NCBI GenBank assembly: GCA_041389495.1
Contig: JAWKRT010000001.1
Coordinates: 2,294,001-2,358,000 of the forward strand
DNA length: 64,000 nt
Source of the DNA: Myxococcota bacterium
GTDB taxonomy: Bacteria; Myxococcota_A; UBA9160; UBA4427
Direction of reading: 5' to 3'
A program made the position numbers and the translations under genes. Below, in pieces: positions 43,101 through 50,885 of the stretch; the first letter of the stretch is position 1, and the number at the start of each line of letters is the position of its first letter. The notes under the pieces were generated by a model that ran no database searches, was not told the origin of the DNA, and saw only the letters and a list, made by a program, of their open reading frames with translations.

Positions 43101-43360
43101 GTGTGGCGCTGGCTCGTGCACGCGATGCCGCGCACGTCGCGCGCGCTCGCGCCCGCGCGCGCGAGGCATGCGCGAACGGCGTCCGCGAGCGCGCGCTCGG
43201 CGCCGGCGAGATCGAGCGCGAAGCCGAGGCCCGCGGGCTCGGCCGGGAGCGGCGCGAGCGCGCGATGCTCGCACCACGTCGCGCGCGAGCGCGCGTCGAG
43301 GGCCAGGCAGCGGACCCCGCCGCCGCCGAAGTCGAGCCCGAGGAGGACGTCGCGGGCCAT
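40160..43360 (-). CDS. Three-domain fusion: LsrK-like sugar kinase, D-2-hydroxyacid dehydrogenase, SCP2
   Basis: A 1066-residue protein with three separate folds. Residues 1-515 are an FGGY-family kinase: phosphate-binding GLDFGGGGVRCLALD at the start, catalytic Asp near 242 in AGVADTQAALLACG, and ATP-site ALTGGLARSATFAQV. NRDARAAGEGLRL and SEWMALRLCGELATDPTQAG resemble the autoinducer-2 kinase LsrK. Residues 532-866 are a D-2-hydroxyacid dehydrogenase: Rossmann GLVGLGAVGRKVAERL (689-704) and catalytic R776, E805 and H824. After a Pro/Ala linker, residues 930-1050 are an SCP2 sterol-carrier domain (FAIALAGG, TLDGMFTGRLDAMSAAMQGD). All catalytic residues are present, so all parts may work. The ATG at 43360 is used; a GTG at 43369 would overlap the P450 stop (GTGA). 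Last gene of a TetR-P450-fusion operon. Confidence 0.88.
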   Translation of the reverse strand: MARDVLLGLDFGGGGVRCLALDARSRATWCEHRALAPLPAEPAGLGFALDLAGAERALADAVRACLARAGASARDVRGIACTSQRHTTVALDARGEVLLAAPNRDARAAGEGLRLAAEHGEALAARTGHWPLPIFTAARLLWMRAQAADAFARVAKVASLSEWMALRLCGELATDPTQAGETLLFDLAARSWSDDALARLGLARALFADVAEPGARLGALSDGAARALGLAPGTPVAAGVADTQAALLACGALAPGATAVVAGTTMPLQRAIASREPDPDARLWTGQHALPGLRVRESNAGPAGEALAWMAELLCGDVPTAVPALLALVRGAAPGAGGALSTVGASVMDARAQGLPFATLGFSPLALPRAGARAALARAALEGLACAIRANLDQLDALDPPANASDGEPPAIALTGGLARSATFAQVVADVADRAVDVAACREGSALGAALCAAVGAGLCASLDEAARTLVAPPARIAPRAELRDVHAELRAAWQRQRTARAGADAEAAGRAIAALLAGARRAPAAAAAERAPHILVTADLAPSGVERFAALGELEYASYRDAKRMLSGAALVDAAREADVLVTEIDVVAADAVAALPRLRVVASCRGDAVNVDVAACTLHGIPVLNAPGRNADAVADLAVAFALLLARRLPGATAFLRSGDVVAGDFGKMGQAFAAFRGRELSGLAIGLVGLGAVGRKVAERLRGFGGRVLATDPFADAEQAALVGAELVALDELLARADVVSLHAPVTDATRGLVDAAAIARMKPGAMLVNTARAALVDEDALADALERGHLGGAALDVFGVEPPGADHPLLRAPNVIATPHIGGNAVEVAAHQGAIIGADLERLLRGERPLHCLNPEVLDGFDWRAPRRTPSAAELEALRDAPPPAVTDLARDAKRAAPATRAAKTGAAATIAGAPPAAAAPSLPGDVLAALDRALDRFVAAIERDAAFAAAARSADATLAFRLTDADRRFAIALAGGVRAAVGEPPTPPDVELRLRAATLDGMFTGRLDAMSAAMQGDISFTGDATRAMALQQLQADLERLWREARAADAAALDRLAEGAPA

Positions 43361-43365
43361 CGCCG

Positions 43366-44598
43366 TCACGCCGCGTCGAACGCCACGGGCAGCGACGGCG
43401 GCGAGCGGAACATCAGGCCGGTGATGTGCGGCGGCGGCGCATCCGGGTCGCTGCGCAGGCCGGGCAGTCGCGCGAACAGCTGCTCGAGCAGCACGCGCGT
43501 CTCCATCACGGCGAGGTGCTGGCCGAGGCAGCGATGCGGACCGAACGCGAAGGCGAGGTGCTGGCGCGCGTTCGCGCGTCGGATGTCGAAGCGGTCGGGG
43601 TCCGGGAACTTGGCCGGGTCGCGGTTCGCGGCGCCGAGGTTCACGAGCACGGAGGCGTCGCGCGGGATGGGCACGCCGCACACCTCGGTGTCGCGCGTCG
43701 CGGTGCGCGTGATGCCCGTGAGCGGGCACTCCCAGCGGAGCCCCTCGTCGATCGCGTTCGCGACGAGCGACGGGTCGCGGCGGAGCGCGTCGAGCTGGTC
43801 GGGGTGCGCGAGCAGCCCGCACAGGAGGTTGCTCGACGAGCGATAGGTCGTCTCGGCGCCGGCGGGCGCGAGCAGCCGCAGGAACGCGAAGATCGACTCG
43901 TCGTCGAGGCGCTCGCCGTCGAGCTCGGCGTGCGCGAGCACGCTCACGAGGTCGTCGCGGGGCGCGCTGCGCCGCTCCTCGAGCAGCTCGGCGAAGAGCG
44001 TGCGCAGCTGGCCGGACGCGGCGAAGCCGCGCTCGATGTCGATCTGGATGCTGATCAGCTCGACCGCGAAGCGGTGGAAGTCGGCGTGGCGCGACTCCGG
44101 CACGCCGATCATTCCGCAGATGACCTCGACCGGGAACGGGAACGTGAGCTGCGAGACGAGGTCGACGCGCCCGCGCTCGGCGAACGAGTCGATGCGCCGG
44201 TCGATCGCCGGCCGCACGAGGTCGCGCTCCCAGCGTTCGAGCGCGCGCTTCTGGAAGGCCTGCGCGAGGAGCGCGCGGTGTCGCTGGTGCTCGGGCTCGT
44301 CCATCTCGAGGATCGAGTGGCCCATCACGAGCCCCATGGTCTTCCCGTACGCGGCCGACGAGAAGCGCTCGCCGTCGCGCAGCACCTCCTGCACGGCCTC
44401 GTAGGTGACGGCCTCGAGGAAGGCGGGCGCGCCGGCGCCCGCGACGGCCGCCATCGGCCCGGCGATGGCGGGGTCGACCTCGACGATGGGGCCGCGCGCG
44501 CGGCGCGCGGCGAAGATCGCGTAGGCGTCGTCGACCTCGCCGGCGCCCTGGGCGCGGTCGAACTCCGCGAACGGATCGTAGTCAGCGGACTGCGCCAT
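43366..44598 (-). CDS. Cytochrome P450
   Basis: A 410-residue soluble bacterial P450. Motifs: the I-helix oxygen-binding AGAETTYRS, ExxR as EGLR, and the heme loop FAFGPHRCLGQHLA with the axial Cys near residue 357. The region SILEMDEPEHQRHRALLAQAF is the usual C-helix. Substrate unknown; electron partners are not encoded nearby. Its start overlaps the TetR gene by 17 bases and the fusion gene starts six bases (or minus four) from its stop, so it lies in the middle of a three-gene operon. Operon partners suggest a lipid, sterol-like or other hydrophobic substrate, which is inference only. Confidence 0.95.
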   Translation of the reverse strand: MAQSADYDPFAEFDRAQGAGEVDDAYAIFAARRARGPIVEVDPAIAGPMAAVAGAGAPAFLEAVTYEAVQEVLRDGERFSSAAYGKTMGLVMGHSILEMDEPEHQRHRALLAQAFQKRALERWERDLVRPAIDRRIDSFAERGRVDLVSQLTFPFPVEVICGMIGVPESRHADFHRFAVELISIQIDIERGFAASGQLRTLFAELLEERRSAPRDDLVSVLAHAELDGERLDDESIFAFLRLLAPAGAETTYRSSSNLLCGLLAHPDQLDALRRDPSLVANAIDEGLRWECPLTGITRTATRDTEVCGVPIPRDASVLVNLGAANRDPAKFPDPDRFDIRRANARQHLAFAFGPHRCLGQHLAVMETRVLLEQLFARLPGLRSDPDAPPPHITGLMFRSPPSLPVAFDAA

Positions 44599-45244
44599 GG
44601 GCGACCTCGGGTGTGTCGTTCGGGGCGGCGCCTAGCATCCGCCGCGCCATGCGGAGGATCTCGTCGCGGTGTCGCGCGTCCTCGTCGCGCGCGCGCGGCG
44701 CGCGGCGGACGTAGGCGATCGTGGCGCCGACGATCGCGCTCGCGAAGCAGGCCGGATCGATGGGGGAGGGGAAGTGCTCGTCGCGGCTGCGCAGCTCGAG
44801 GAGGAAGCGGCGGATCGCGAGCTCGATGCCGCCGCCGTGCCCGTCGAACGGCTGCGCCCCGTCGTCCGCGCGGTTCGCCATCTCGCGCAGCAGCAGGCGC
44901 GCGAAGGTCGGGCGCGCGGCGACCGCGTCGAGCCACGCGGCGATGCAGCGCTCGACGCGAATCGGCGGCGGCCCGGGCTCGGCGAGCGCGGCGGCGACGG
45001 CGCGCTCGATCGGCGCGATCGACGCCGCCAGCACGGCGTCGTAGAGCGCGCGCTTGTCGGCGAAGTAGTAGACGATCGACGCGCGCCGGATGCCGACGGC
45101 GCTCGCGACGTCCTCGAGCCGCGTCGACTCGAAGCCGCTCTCCGCGAAGGCGCGCTCGGCGGCGTCGAGGATCGCCGCGCGCGTCCGGCGCGCGCGCTGC
45201 GAGCGCGCGAGCGGAAGGGCCGGCTCGGCGAGCGACGGGGCCAT
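44582..45244 (-). CDS. TetR-family regulator of the P450 operon
   Basis: A 220-residue repressor-type regulator. The N-terminal helix-turn-helix covers residues 18-66: RAAILDAAERAFAESGFEST, LEDVASAVGIRRASIVYYFADKRALYDAV. The ligand-binding C-terminal domain is helical. It is the first gene of the leftward operon and overlaps the P450 gene. An inverted repeat ACCTGC-N6-GCAGGT lies inside its own promoter (45256-45273), consistent with autorepression of the whole operon. ATG 45244 has no ribosome site and sits six bases after a -10-like TAGAAG, suggesting a leaderless transcript. Confidence 0.9.
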   Translation of the reverse strand: MAPSLAEPALPLARSQRARRTRAAILDAAERAFAESGFESTRLEDVASAVGIRRASIVYYFADKRALYDAVLAASIAPIERAVAAALAEPGPPPIRVERCIAAWLDAVAARPTFARLLLREMANRADDGAQPFDGHGGGIELAIRRFLLELRSRDEHFPSPIDPACFASAIVGATIAYVRRAPRARDEDARHRDEILRMARRMLGAAPNDTPEVAHGAVR

Positions 45245-45250
45245 GGCCGT

Positions 45251-45280
45251 CTTCTACCTGCGCGCGGGCAGGTGAGGCAA
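45251..45280 (-). promoter_or_regulatory. Promoter and TetR operator of the P450 operon
   Basis: On the - strand: TTGCCT (45275-45280), an 18-base spacer, TAGAAG (45251-45256), then six bases to ATG 45244. The perfect inverted repeat ACCTGC-CCGCGC-GCAGGT (45256-45273) fills the spacer, the usual place for a TetR operator. Each hexamer matches consensus at four of six positions. Confidence 0.5.
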
Positions 45281-45331
45281 GCGGCCCGTCCCGGGGTGCG
45301 AGCAGGGCTCGGACGCGGGGCGGCGCGGTGG

Positions 45332-45337
45332 TACCGT
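45332..45337 (+). promoter_or_regulatory. Putative -10 element for a leaderless glycosyltransferase mRNA
   Basis: TACCGT, GCCGCGC, then GTG at 45345. An in-frame GTG at 45336 lies within this element, so 45345 is the better start. No ribosome site is present. Confidence 0.45.
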
Positions 45338-45344
45338 GCCGCGC

Positions 45345-47087
45345 GTGCGCGCTCCCAGGCCCTCCTCGCCCGCCGCGCCGACGGCGCTCGACTGGGGCGG
45401 GCTCGCCGTCCTGCTGCTCGCCGCCACCGCGCTGCGCGTCTTCGCCCTCGATCTCGGGCTCCCCCATCTGCGCGCGCGGCCCGACGAGTTCCCGATCCTC
45501 GAGCGGACGGTCGAGGCCGCGCAGGGCCGGTTCGACTTCGACTGGGGCGTCTATCCGCCGGCCTATCTCTACCTGCACTGGCTGTGGGGCGAGCTCTGGG
45601 TCCACGTCGGCGCCGCGTTCGGCCTCCTTCCGACGAGCGACTACGTCGCGCTCTGGCGCGACGACGCGCCGCGTCTGTATCTGATCCAGCGCGCGCTGAG
45701 CGCGCTGTGCGGCGTCGCGACGGTGGCGCTCGCGGGCATCGCGGCGTGGCGGCGCCTCGGGCGCGCGGCCGCGGCGTCGGTCGCCGCGTGGCTCGCGCTC
45801 TGCTTCCTCCACGCGCGCGACAGCCACGCGATCAAGCCGGACGCGCTGCTCGCGCTCGTCGCGCTCGCGGTCGTCGTGCTGTCGGCGCGGCTCGCGCGCG
45901 CGCCGTCGCTCGGGCGGGCGGCGTGGGCGGGCCTCGCCGTCGGCGCGGCCGCCGCCGCGAAGTACAACGGCGTCGTCACGGCCGCCGTCGTCGCGGTCGC
46001 GGCCTGGGCGGGAGCGCGCCGCGGCGGAGCGCGCGGCGTCGGCCTCGCGCTGCCGCGCACGCTGCTCGTCGCCGGGCTCGCGTCGGCCGCGTTCTTCGTC
46101 GCGACGTCGCCGTTCGTGCTCTTCAACGAATCGTCGCTGCGCATGCTCGACGACACGCTGCGCGCCGTCTTCCCGCAGCTCTTCGGTGCGCCGACCGCCT
46201 CGCTCGTCGATCGCTTTGCGAACGTCGTGGGCCCCGACCCGCCCGCGTGGGCGACGCGGCTCGGCCCGTTCGGCACGGCCTGGTACCACGTCGCGTTCTC
46301 GCTCTGGTACGGCATCGGCGCCGTGCCGACGCTGCTCGCCGCGCCGGCGCTCGCATTCGGCTTCGCATCGCGCGAGTGGCTGCTGCGGCTGGCGGCCGTG
46401 ATGGTCGTGTCGTGGTTCGCGGTGGTTGCGGCGTCGCCCGTGATGCTCGCGCGGTACATGACGCCCCTCCTGCCGGCGCTCGCGCTGCTCGAGGGAGCGC
46501 TCGTCGCGGGCGCGGTCGACGCCGCCGCGCGCCGGAGCGCGGCCGTGCGCGGCGCGCTCGGCGAGGGCACGGGGCGGCGCGCGCTCGCGGCGCTCGCGCT
46601 CACCGTCGTCGCGATGGCGGGGTCGCTGCGGAGCGCCGTCGCGCACGAGCGTCTCGCGTCGCGCGTCGACACGCGGGTCGCGGCGCAGCAGTGGCTGGCG
46701 GCGAACGCGGCGCCCGGCAGCCGCGTGCTCGTGGTCGGGACGGTCTTCTTTCCGTGGGGCGCGCCGCAGGTGCCGAAGGGCCTCGTCCAGGCCGCGCTCC
46801 CGGCGCGCGGAGCGGGCCTCGCGCGGGCGGGCATCGACTTCGTCGTCGCGCACGACCACGAGCTCTTCTGGTCGACGGTGGACCCGGGCTGGCTCGCCGC
46901 GCAGGGCCGCGCGCTCGAGCTCGTGGCCGAGTTCGACCCGCGCGCCGGGGCCTCCGACGCGACGCCGGTCTTCGAGGTGAACGACGCCTACTACCTGCCG
47001 ATCGCGGGGTTCTCGGGCGTCGCGACCGGCGGGCCGCACGTGTGGATCTACCGGGTTCGCCGCGGCGGCGGCCTCGAACGGAAGTGA
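45345..47087 (+). CDS. Glycosyltransferase family 39-type membrane protein
   Basis: A 580-residue polytopic protein with about 11-12 transmembrane helices. The first extracytoplasmic loop holds the acidic catalytic motif RARPDEFPILE (near residue 48), placed as the Asp-Glu of ArnT/PMT-type GT-C enzymes. HARDSHAIKPDALLAL and KYNGVVTA fit the family's lumenal and membrane segments. It would transfer a sugar from a polyprenyl-phosphate donor; acceptor unknown. GTG 45345 is preferred from the adjacent -10 element. Divergent from the TetR-P450 operon. Confidence 0.8.
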   Translation: MRAPRPSSPAAPTALDWGGLAVLLLAATALRVFALDLGLPHLRARPDEFPILERTVEAAQGRFDFDWGVYPPAYLYLHWLWGELWVHVGAAFGLLPTSDYVALWRDDAPRLYLIQRALSALCGVATVALAGIAAWRRLGRAAAASVAAWLALCFLHARDSHAIKPDALLALVALAVVVLSARLARAPSLGRAAWAGLAVGAAAAAKYNGVVTAAVVAVAAWAGARRGGARGVGLALPRTLLVAGLASAAFFVATSPFVLFNESSLRMLDDTLRAVFPQLFGAPTASLVDRFANVVGPDPPAWATRLGPFGTAWYHVAFSLWYGIGAVPTLLAAPALAFGFASREWLLRLAAVMVVSWFAVVAASPVMLARYMTPLLPALALLEGALVAGAVDAAARRSAAVRGALGEGTGRRALAALALTVVAMAGSLRSAVAHERLASRVDTRVAAQQWLAANAAPGSRVLVVGTVFFPWGAPQVPKGLVQAALPARGAGLARAGIDFVVAHDHELFWSTVDPGWLAAQGRALELVAEFDPRAGASDATPVFEVNDAYYLPIAGFSGVATGGPHVWIYRVRRGGGLERK

Positions 47088-47149
47088 CCGGTTGCGTTCT
47101 TCTGGGGCTGCGCACTCCTGCGTACGCATCGGCAGTGCGTATTCTCTTG

Positions 47150-47163
47150 TTCCGCTTCCGGAA
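47150..47163. promoter_or_regulatory. Inverted repeat upstream of the second tetR gene
   Basis: TTCCG-CTTC-CGGAA, a perfect 5-base inverted repeat, with partly matching AT-rich flanks. It lies just before the -35 element of the TetR promoter (47171), in a block clearly richer in A+T than its surroundings. It is a reasonable operator for the TetR protein encoded downstream. Confidence 0.35.
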
Positions 47164-47170
47164 TAAAGAA

Positions 47171-47198
47171 GTGACTCTTCGCTTTCTTTCGGTATGCT
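47171..47198 (+). promoter_or_regulatory. Promoter of the tetR-desaturase operon, leaderless
   Basis: GTGACT (47171-47176), a 16-base spacer, TATGCT (47193-47198), then seven G/C bases and GTG 47206. Each hexamer matches four of six consensus positions. The ATG at 47194 lies within the -10 and is therefore an unlikely start. Confidence 0.55.
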
Positions 47199-47205
47199 GC
47201 GCGCC

Positions 47206-47874
47206 GTGACCACCGCGCCCGGCGCCGCGTCCGCGATCGGGGAGCCGCAGCAGGCGCGAAGCCGGGCCACCCGGCGCCGCCTGCTCGCCGCCGCGATCGA
47301 GTGCCTCGTCGAGGACGGCTACGCCGCGACCACGACGGCGGCCGTCTGCCAGCGCGCGCGCGTCTCCCAGGGCGCGCTCTTCAAGCACTTCCCGTCGAAG
47401 GCCGCGCTCATCGTGGCCGCGGCCGCACACCTGTTCGCCGAGCTCATCGAGGAGTTCCGCGCCGCGTTCCGCGAGATCGAGGGCCACGAGGATCCCTCGG
47501 CCGCGGCCGTGCGACTCCTCGACCGCAGCTTCCGGCAGCCGCGCCTGCACGCGGCCTTCGAGCTCTACCTCGTGAGTCGCCACGACGCCGAGCTGCGCGC
47601 GGCGCTCGACCCCGTCGTCCGCGATCATCGCGAGCGGCTGCGCGAGGAGGCGCGGCGCCTCTTCCCGCACGCGGCGGCGACGAACCCCGAGTTCGACGCG
47701 TTCGTCGACGTCGTCGTGTCGACGATGCAGGGCCGCGCGCTCGGCGGCCTCGTCGCGCCGGACGCGCGGGCCGACGTCCGCGAGCTCGTCACGTTGTACC
47801 GGCTCGTCCGCCGCGAGCTCGGCGGTGCGCCGGGGGCCCGCGCGGATGCGCACGCGAGGAGCGAGAAGCCGTGA
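47206..47874 (+). CDS. TetR-family regulator next to a sterol-desaturase-type enzyme
   Basis: A 222-residue regulator. The helix-turn-helix spans about residues 20-68: RRRLLAAAIECLVEDGYAAT, then VCQRARVSQGALFKHFPSKAALI. The C-terminal ligand domain has LHAAFELYLVSRHDAELRAAL. The start GTG 47206 is chosen over the ATG at 47194 because the latter overlaps the -10 hexamer TATGCT. The stop overlaps the GTG of the fatty acid hydroxylase-type gene, so both are probably transcribed and controlled together. Confidence 0.88.
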   Translation: MTTAPGAASAIGEPQQARSRATRRRLLAAAIECLVEDGYAATTTAAVCQRARVSQGALFKHFPSKAALIVAAAAHLFAELIEEFRAAFREIEGHEDPSAAAVRLLDRSFRQPRLHAAFELYLVSRHDAELRAALDPVVRDHRERLREEARRLFPHAAATNPEFDAFVDVVVSTMQGRALGGLVAPDARADVRELVTLYRLVRRELGGAPGARADAHARSEKP

Positions 47875-48752
47875 ATCCGATCCTGTACGCGATCCCGTTC
47901 TTCCTCGTGACGATGTGGATCGAGGGGGCGCTGCTGCGCCGGCCCGAGCACCGCGCGCTCGCGGGCTACGAGCGCCGCGACACGCGCACGAGCCTGATCA
48001 TGGGCGTCGGCAACCTCGTCATCGGATTCGCAGCGAAGTTCGCCGGCTACGGGATGTGGGTGTGGCTCTACCAGTTCCGCCTGCTCGACCTCTCGCACGC
48101 GTGGTGGGTGTGGGTCGCGGGCTTCTTCGCCGAGGACCTCTGCTACTACGTCTTCCACCGCGTCGGGCACGAGTCGCGCTTCTTCTGGGCAGCGCACGTC
48201 AACCACCACTCGAGCCGGCACTACAACCTGTCGACGGCGCTGCGCCAGTCGTGGACGACGCCCTTCACGGGCCCGATCTTCTGGGCGCCGCTCGCGCTGA
48301 TCGGCTTCGACCCGGCGATGATCCTCGTGCTCTCCACGGTGAGCCTCGTGTATCAGTACTGGCTGCACACGGAGCTGATCACGCGCATGGGCCCGTTCGA
48401 GTGGCTGTTCAACACGCCTTCGCACCACCGCGTGCACCACGGGCGCAACGTCGAGTACCTCGACCGCAACTACGCGGGCATCCTGATCGTGTGGGATCGC
48501 CTCTTCGGCACGTTCGAGCCCGAGCGCGCGCCCGTCGACTACGGACTCACGAAGAACATCGAGACGTTCGACCCGGTGCGCGTCGCGTTCCACGAGTGGG
48601 TCGATCTTGCGCGCGACGTCGCGCGCGCGCGGAGCCTCGGCGAGGCCTTCGGGCGCGCGTTCCGCGCGCCGGGCTGGAGCCCGGACGGCTCGACGGCGAC
48701 CGCGCGCGAGCTGCGCGCACGCGCGATGGGGGCGGTCGCCGGTGGTCGCTGA
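47871..48752 (+). CDS. Sterol desaturase / fatty acid hydroxylase superfamily protein
   Basis: A 293-residue di-iron membrane oxygenase. The histidine clusters are HRVGHESRFFWAAHVNHHSS (about residues 96-115) and HHRVHHGRN (near residue 184), the HxxxH/HxxHH pattern that binds the two irons. About four transmembrane segments surround them. Members hydroxylate or desaturate sterols, carotenoids, fatty acids or ether lipids; the substrate here is unknown. GTG start in a GTGA overlap with the tetR gene. Confidence 0.9.
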   Translation: MNPILYAIPFFLVTMWIEGALLRRPEHRALAGYERRDTRTSLIMGVGNLVIGFAAKFAGYGMWVWLYQFRLLDLSHAWWVWVAGFFAEDLCYYVFHRVGHESRFFWAAHVNHHSSRHYNLSTALRQSWTTPFTGPIFWAPLALIGFDPAMILVLSTVSLVYQYWLHTELITRMGPFEWLFNTPSHHRVHHGRNVEYLDRNYAGILIVWDRLFGTFEPERAPVDYGLTKNIETFDPVRVAFHEWVDLARDVARARSLGEAFGRAFRAPGWSPDGSTATARELRARAMGAVAGGR

Positions 48753-48791
48753 GCGCGGCGGGTCGGCGCGCCCGGCGGGAAGCGGCTCGAC

Positions 48792-49808
48792 GTGCTGCGG
48801 CCGCTAGTCCACTTCCTCGCGATCGGCGCGCTGCTGTTCGCGCTCGACGCGGTGCGGGGCGCGCTGCAGGACGTCGACGCCGGCGCGCCGATCGAGCGCG
48901 TCGAGGTCACGCCCGACGTCGTCGAGCGCATCGAGCGCGACGCGATCGCCGAGACGGGCCGGCGCCCGAGCGAGCGCGAGCTCGCGGCGCGCGTCGACGC
49001 CTGGGTCGACGACGAGGTCCTCCACCGCGAGGCCGTGCGGCTCGGGCTCGACCGCATCGACCCCGTCGTCCGCGCGCGGCTCGTGCGGAACATGCGCTTC
49101 CTCGCCGGCGAGGACGATCCGCGCACCGACGAGGAGCTCTACGCGGAGGCGCTGGCGGTCGGCATGGATCGCAGCGACATCGTCGTGCGAAGGCGACTCG
49201 TGCAGCAGATGCGCTTCCTGCTCGAGGGCGCGGCGCCGGCGGCCGCGCCGAGCGACGACGAGCTGCGCGCGTACGTCGCGAGCCGGCCCGAGCGCTATCG
49301 CATCCCGCCGCGCGTGCGGCTCACGCACGTCTACCTGAGCCGCGATCGGCGCGGCGACGCGCTCGAGGCCGACGCGCGCGCGCTGCGCGCGCGCCTCGAA
49401 CGCGACGCCGTCCCGCCCGACGCCGCGCGCGGGCTCGGTGACCCGTTCCTCCACCCGACCGATCTCGGTCTGCAGACCGAGGCGCAGCTCGCGAAGCAGC
49501 TCGGCCCGGACTTCGCGCGCGCCGCGCTCGCGCTCGCGCCCGGCGGCTGGCAGGGGCCCGTCGAGTCGGCCTACGGCATGCACCTCGTGTGGGTGCGCGA
49601 GCGGCGCGACGCCGAGGACCCGGATCTCGAGAGCGTCCGCCGCTCGGCGCTCTCCGCGCTGCAGGCCGAGCGCGACGCCGAGGCATTCGAGGCCGGCCTC
49701 GCCCGCCTGCGCGCGCGCTACGTCGACGCGAAGGGCGCATCCGCGCCGCGCGCCGGGGATGCGCGCCACGCCTCCGAAGCGGCGCGCGCCGCGAGCGACG
49801 CCTCGTGA
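48792..49808 (+). CDS. Membrane-anchored peptidyl-prolyl isomerase, parvulin type
   Basis: A 338-residue protein. An N-terminal hydrophobic anchor (about residues 5-20) is followed by a SurA/PpiD-like helical chaperone region (WVDDEVLHREAVRLGLDR, and twice the pattern VRxRLVxxMRFL). A parvulin-like domain follows (about residues 175-275, RVRLTHVYLSRD and GGWQGPVESAYGMHLVWVRER). It probably helps fold exported proteins. GTG start; the stop overlaps the HupE/UreJ-like gene, a pairing seen in other genomes. Confidence 0.82.
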   Translation: MLRPLVHFLAIGALLFALDAVRGALQDVDAGAPIERVEVTPDVVERIERDAIAETGRRPSERELAARVDAWVDDEVLHREAVRLGLDRIDPVVRARLVRNMRFLAGEDDPRTDEELYAEALAVGMDRSDIVVRRRLVQQMRFLLEGAAPAAAPSDDELRAYVASRPERYRIPPRVRLTHVYLSRDRRGDALEADARALRARLERDAVPPDAARGLGDPFLHPTDLGLQTEAQLAKQLGPDFARAALALAPGGWQGPVESAYGMHLVWVRERRDAEDPDLESVRRSALSALQAERDAEAFEAGLARLRARYVDAKGASAPRAGDARHASEAARAASDAS

Positions 49809-50833
49809 TCGCGCGCCGCGCGTGCCGCGCGGCCGCGCTCGCGATCGCCGCCGCAGCAGCGCTCGCGAGCGGCGCCGCGCGCGCACACCCGCTCGCTCCC
49901 GCGCTGCTCTCGCTCGAGGAGGGCGCCGACGGCGTCGTCGCGGTGACGTGGAAGGTCTCGCGCCTGCGCCCGACGGGCAGCGACGTGGCGCCCGTGCTGC
50001 CCGCGCACTGCGCGCGACTGCCCGGTGCGCCGGAGATCGCGGTCAGCGAGCTCGACGTGACGGAACGGTTCCGGGTCGACTGCGGCGAGCGCGGGCTCGT
50101 CGGCGCGCGCATCGCGGTCGCCGGGCTCGACCGCAGCCGCACGGACGCGCTCCTGCACGTGCGGCTCGCCGACGGACGCTCGCTGCGCGGGCTCGTGAGC
50201 GAGCGCGAGCCCACCTACGTCGTGCCCGAGCGCGAGAGCGCGGCCGCGGTCGCGCACGGCTACTTCGGGCTCGGCGTCGAGCACCTGCTCACCGGGCTCG
50301 ACCACGTGCTGTTCGTCGCCGGGCTCGTGCTGCTCGTGCCGGGGGGGCGGCGGCTCGTCGCGACGATCACGTCGTTCACGCTAGGCCACTCCGTCACGCT
50401 GTCGCTCGCGACGCTCGGCGTCGTCGAGGTGCCGGCGATGCTCTTCGAGCTGCTGATCGCCGTGAGCATCCTGCTGCTCGGCGCCGAGCTCGCGCGGCGC
50501 GACGTCCCGCCCGACGGCGACGCGGGCGTCTCCTGGTTGCGCCGTCGCCCGTGGGTCATGGCCTTCTCGTTCGGCCTGCTGCACGGCCTCGGCTTCGCCG
50601 GGGCGCTCGCCGAGATCGGCCTGCCGCACGGCGACATCCCGCTCGCGCTCGTCGCGTTCAACGTCGGCGTCGAGGCGGGACAGCTCCTGATCGTGGCGCC
50701 GCTCGTCGCGCTCGGGTACATGGCAGGGCCGCGGATGGCGCGGCTTCCCGACTTCGTACGCCGCGCGCCCGCGTATGCGATCGGATCGCTCGCCGCCTAC
50801 TGGTGCTTCGAGCGCGCGGTGCTGTTCCTCTAG
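49805..50833 (+). CDS. HupE/UreJ-type membrane protein
   Basis: A 342-residue protein with a signal peptide (residues 1-25 ending SGAARA before HPLAPALL), an extracytoplasmic beta-rich domain (about 26-155), and a C-terminal six-helix HupE/UreJ-like membrane domain beginning GYFGLGVEHLLTGLDHVLFV, with further conserved His in TLGHSVTLSLA and LLHGLGFAGAL. HupE and UreJ transport nickel or cobalt; for this longer type the substrate is not established. GTG start overlaps the PpiC-type gene (GTGA). Confidence 0.82.
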   Translation: MIARRACRAAALAIAAAAALASGAARAHPLAPALLSLEEGADGVVAVTWKVSRLRPTGSDVAPVLPAHCARLPGAPEIAVSELDVTERFRVDCGERGLVGARIAVAGLDRSRTDALLHVRLADGRSLRGLVSEREPTYVVPERESAAAVAHGYFGLGVEHLLTGLDHVLFVAGLVLLVPGGRRLVATITSFTLGHSVTLSLATLGVVEVPAMLFELLIAVSILLLGAELARRDVPPDGDAGVSWLRRRPWVMAFSFGLLHGLGFAGALAEIGLPHGDIPLALVAFNVGVEAGQLLIVAPLVALGYMAGPRMARLPDFVRRAPAYAIGSLAAYWCFERAVLFL

Positions 50834-50885
50834 CCGCGCCGCGCGCCCGGGCGTGCGATGGAGATCCACAGCCGAGGGGCGGCCC

